This document shows positions 61,432 to 64,000 of a DNA stretch of 64,000 nt, in pieces. The notes under the pieces were generated by a model. It made no database searches and had not been told where the DNA came from. It saw nothing but the letters and a program-made list of their open reading frames with translations. The DNA lies in NCBI RefSeq assembly GCF_004799405.1, contig NZ_SSMW01000110.1, positions 29,092-93,091 on the forward strand. Direction: 5' to 3'. Every line of letters begins with the position of its first letter. Within the stretch, counting starts at the first letter, position 1. Source of the DNA: Bradyrhizobium sp. Lineage in GTDB: Bacteria; Pseudomonadota; Alphaproteobacteria; Rhizobiales; Xanthobacteraceae. The position numbers were made by a program, and so were the translations under genes.

Positions 61432-62337
61432 CTAGTTTGCCGAACTGTTCGGCAATACCTTGTGCAACACCGACTTCGCGGCCAGCAGCACATCCTCGGC
61501 GACATTGCTGCGCGGACGCGGGGGCGGCTTTGCCGCCTCGGCATGCAGGTCGAGCGGCCGCGAAGACGGAATATCGGCCGGCGGCGTCGGGCGGCGCGGA
61601 TCGTCAACCCGCACCGACCCAGTCGTCGAATCGAACGACTCGCTTGGCGGCGTGGAGACCATGATCGGTGGCGGAAGCGGCTGAACCGGCGGTGCCGACA
61701 CGATGCGCGGCGGGTCGGGAATGCGCGGCGCATCCGGAACGTGCGGCAAATCGGGCAGACGCGCGGTTTCTAGCGGGCGCGGCGCGCCGTCGTTCGCCCG
61801 CAAGCGCTCGATCGCTGCGCGGGCGAGATCGCTGGCGTCGCGGGGCTGCGCATCCGGAGCGATGGTGGCTTCCACCGGCGGGGCCGGGTTTGGCGCAACC
61901 GGCGCGACCGCCGGCACCGGAGCCGGAACAGCCTTGGCAACCGCCTTTTCGCGCAGCGCAGCCGGGTGCCGCTTTGTATCCGCGGGGATGCTTGCGGTCT
62001 CCGCCGGCTTTTCGGCGGGTTTCTCGGTGGATTTCTCCACGGGCTTTTCGACGGCCGATTTCTGGAAAATGACCTTTTCGGAGATGCCCTTTGCCCTGAC
62101 GCCTGGCTCGGGGATGTTGGCGACGTCAGTGGAGGCATCGGCTTTGGCAGTCTCAGGCGCGACCTTGACTTCGGCCTTTGCGTCAGCTTTGGGCTCAGCT
62201 GTCGATACCGCGGCAGCGACCGGCGATGCCGTCCCGGGCTTGGTGACGATGTAATGATTGACGATGTAGGCCCCGATGATGGTCGCTACCACCGACGGCA
62301 ATATATCCAAGGCAAATTTCGATAGGTATTTCAGCAT
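61432..62337 (-). CDS. Membrane-anchored Pro/Ala-rich protein
   Basis: 301 residues from ATG 62337 (MLKYLSKFALDILPSVVATIIGAYIVNHYI). One N-terminal membrane helix (about 10-27) is followed by a long Pro/Ala/Lys/Glu-rich region with no recognised domain, including the repeated VEKPVEKSTEKPAEKPAE and clusters of PPP. The last ~25 residues (EDVLLAAKSVLHKVLPNSSA) form a possible helix. The low-complexity region resembles linkers of TonB-like or cell-envelope proteins. The frame extends 16 residues further upstream but these are not conserved. Function unknown. Confidence 0.7.
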   Translation of the reverse strand: MLKYLSKFALDILPSVVATIIGAYIVNHYIVTKPGTASPVAAAVSTAEPKADAKAEVKVAPETAKADASTDVANIPEPGVRAKGISEKVIFQKSAVEKPVEKSTEKPAEKPAETASIPADTKRHPAALREKAVAKAVPAPVPAVAPVAPNPAPPVEATIAPDAQPRDASDLARAAIERLRANDGAPRPLETARLPDLPHVPDAPRIPDPPRIVSAPPVQPLPPPIMVSTPPSESFDSTTGSVRVDDPRRPTPPADIPSSRPLDLHAEAAKPPPRPRSNVAEDVLLAAKSVLHKVLPNSSAN

Positions 62338-62432
62338 GCCGGCCACTCCCCGCACCCGGTTTGATGCGGGAACTTTGAGGCGCATTAAGGGATCAACTGC
62401 GACAGATCGGTGGCAATTCGGTAAACGGCTGT

Positions 62433-62717
62433 TTACGGCTTCAATTCGACCTCCAGGAACACGATTTCCTTGTCGGTTTCGTTGAGCACGTCGTGCTCGA
62501 CGCCGGCTTTACGAAAGTAGGATTTGCCGGCACTGAGCTGTGCCTTGGAACGTTCGCCGTTGGGCGCGACGATGGTCATTTCGCCCGAAGTCACGGGAAC
62601 GATGACGTAATCCATCTGATGGATGTGATGGCCGGTGGCGCTGCCGGGCGCCAGCCGCCATTCGGTGACACGGACCTCTTTGGTATCGACCTGAATATCG
62701 GATTTGGCAGCTAGCAT
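62433..62717 (-). CDS. Cupin domain protein
   Basis: 94 residues from ATG 62717; a TTG 2 codons upstream is possible. A single small cupin: motif 1 GSATGHHIHQMDYVIVPVTSG retains the two histidines (HHIH) but has no Glu at the usual position, and motif 2 FRKAGVEHDVLNET has the third histidine. It may therefore bind metal in an altered way or use the pocket for small-molecule binding. It follows, in the same direction, the Ca2+/H+ antiporter gene, 21 bp from its stop, so the two may be cotranscribed. Confidence 0.85.
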   Translation of the reverse strand: MLAAKSDIQVDTKEVRVTEWRLAPGSATGHHIHQMDYVIVPVTSGEMTIVAPNGERSKAQLSAGKSYFRKAGVEHDVLNETDKEIVFLEVELKP

Positions 62718-62738
62718 GGTCAATTTTCCACAAATCTC

Positions 62739-63836
62739 TCAGGGCACGAATACCAGGAACACAAATACCGCAAACACCACCACGTGAACCAGCCCGAACA
62801 GGATGTTGGTGCGGCCGGTGCCGAAGGTGAGCATGCTCAGGATGAAGGTCAGCACCAAGAGCACCATCTCCTGGGCATTGAGCCCAAGCACCAACTGCTT
62901 GTCCAGCGCGTAGGCAGCGACCGCGACCGCCGGGATCGTCAGCCCGATGGTCGCCAGCGACGAACCGAGCGCCAGGTTGATGCTCTTCTGCAGATCGTTC
63001 CTGCGCGCGGCGGCAATGGCGGCCACGCTTTCCGGCAACAGGATCAACAACGCGACCAGGACGCCCGCGAAAGCCGGCGGCGCGCCGATCCGAGCGGTGG
63101 CGAAATCGACCACCAGCGAGAATTTTTTCGCCAGCAGGACGACTGCCAACAGCGAGACCAGCAGCAGCACGACGCTCAGCGCCAGCATCCGGTTTGAGAC
63201 GCTGGCGTCGGCATGGCCCGGATCGTTTGCCTTGCCGATGAAATAGCTGCGATGCAGGATCGTCTGGGTGTAGAGAAACACGCCGTAGAGCATCACGGTG
63301 ACGACACTGACGAAGCCAAGCTGGCCCGCCGAGTAGACCGGCCCCGGCGTGGTCAGGGTGTAGTTGGGCATGATCAGCGTGATCGTCGCCAGCACGATCA
63401 GGACGCTGAGATACAGGTTTGATCCCGTGACCTGGACATCCTGCTCGCGGTAACGCAGCCCGCCGACCAGGATGCAAATGCCGACCAGGCCGTTGCAGAC
63501 GATCATCACCACCGCGAATACCGTATCGCGCGCCAGCGTCGGCACGGCTTTTTCCCCAAGCATGATGGTTGCAATCAGCGCGACCTCGATCACGGTGACC
63601 GCCAGCGTCAACAGCAACGTGCCATAGGGCTCACCAATCCGCTGCGCGATCACTTCGGCATGATGGACGGCCGCGAACACCGTGCCGAACAGAATGACCA
63701 GCAGCCCGGCTGCAAACACCAGCCCGGCGGCAGAGGGCGTGAAGGCGAAGCCGGATACCGTGACGCCCGCAAAAAGCAGAACGGCCAGCGCGGGGAAAAT
63801 CCACGCCGATCGCGGCATCGGGCCGTGCGCGCTCAT
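62739..63836 (-). CDS. chaA: Ca2+/H+ antiporter (ChaA-like)
   Basis: 365 residues, about 11 membrane helices of the CaCA family. The N-terminal repeat carries GEPYGTLLLTLAVTVIEVALIA, the C-terminal one LPESVAAIAAARRNDLQKSINLALGSSLATIGLTIP; both contain the Glu residues used for ion transport. It exports Ca2+ (and sometimes Na+ or K+) in exchange for protons. The remaining 164 bp to the window end (63837-64000) has no recognisable gene. Confidence 0.9.
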   Translation of the reverse strand: MSAHGPMPRSAWIFPALAVLLFAGVTVSGFAFTPSAAGLVFAAGLLVILFGTVFAAVHHAEVIAQRIGEPYGTLLLTLAVTVIEVALIATIMLGEKAVPTLARDTVFAVVMIVCNGLVGICILVGGLRYREQDVQVTGSNLYLSVLIVLATITLIMPNYTLTTPGPVYSAGQLGFVSVVTVMLYGVFLYTQTILHRSYFIGKANDPGHADASVSNRMLALSVVLLLVSLLAVVLLAKKFSLVVDFATARIGAPPAFAGVLVALLILLPESVAAIAAARRNDLQKSINLALGSSLATIGLTIPAVAVAAYALDKQLVLGLNAQEMVLLVLTFILSMLTFGTGRTNILFGLVHVVVFAVFVFLVFVP

Positions 63837-64000
63837 CTGATGACATCCTTAAAGCCAGAAAATGGACTATGCGCCAAACAACGGCAGCTGTCAGCCGATG
63901 GTCACGATAGACCCGGCACCACGACTTCACGGATCACGCGGATTGGCGGAATCCCACTGGTTCTTGGCTGACGGAGCGGAAGCATGGCTCGGCTTCGTCA

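Overview
The window is about 63% GC chromosomal DNA whose gene content points to a Bradyrhizobium-type alphaproteobacterium (Rhizobiales). The indicators are the carB-greA and lrp-trxB-lsrB gene orders, a PdhS-like cell-cycle kinase, phasins, many transport operons, several dispersed palindromic elements of the kind common in these genomes, an EcfG-type promoter, and a tRNA-His with the alphaproteobacterial acceptor end (G1-U72, A73). No phage, insertion sequence or CRISPR array is visible. Assignments come from reading the translations and motifs; no database search was run.

Layout. 1-8.9 kb: carB (5' end cut by the window edge), greA, three small DoxX membrane proteins, an Lrp/AsnC regulator divergent from trxB-lsrB, then a gene-free stretch with two intrinsic terminators that may hold two small RNAs. 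8.9-17.5 kb: a DapA-like aldolase, a CopA copper ATPase divergent from CsoR with a shared operator, two tandem homologous small membrane proteins, an orphan ParA, a Leu/Ile/Val-type binding protein, small conserved proteins, a HisKA_2-type kinase, and a small ribbon-helix-helix-like gene behind an EcfG-type promoter. 17.5-24 kb: a five-gene peptide/nickel-type ABC operon and a collagen-like lipoprotein. 24-30 kb: arylamine N-acetyltransferase, small membrane proteins, a NodU-type carbamoyltransferase next to a methyltransferase-like protein, tRNA-His and two phasins.

30-42 kb: a large PdhS-like histidine kinase with a degenerate ATPase domain, a metallophosphoesterase overlapping a cyclic-nucleotide-binding protein, an alpha/beta hydrolase lacking its nucleophile, a GntR-aldehyde dehydrogenase-MFS operon, a frameshifted GNAT gene and the ScoAB CoA-transferase. 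42-51.6 kb: an AsmA-family protein, the polyamine permease genes potGHI without potF, a Bug-type binding protein followed by a split aconitase X, and glpD. 51.7-64 kb: a PAS-GGDEF-EAL protein, an L-2-hydroxyglutarate oxidase-like protein, YdcH-type small proteins, a single-domain response regulator, a GGDEF protein, purEK, rpsU, a TPR lipoprotein, a Pro-rich membrane-anchored protein, a cupin and a Ca2+/H+ antiporter.

The window mixes housekeeping genes (pyrimidine and purine synthesis, redox, translation) with modular accessory uptake and catabolic operons separated by dispersed repeats. The least explained items are the tandem small membrane-protein genes at 12.7-13.2 kb, the candidate small RNAs at 8.5-8.83 kb, and three conserved folds with altered catalytic or ATP-binding positions.
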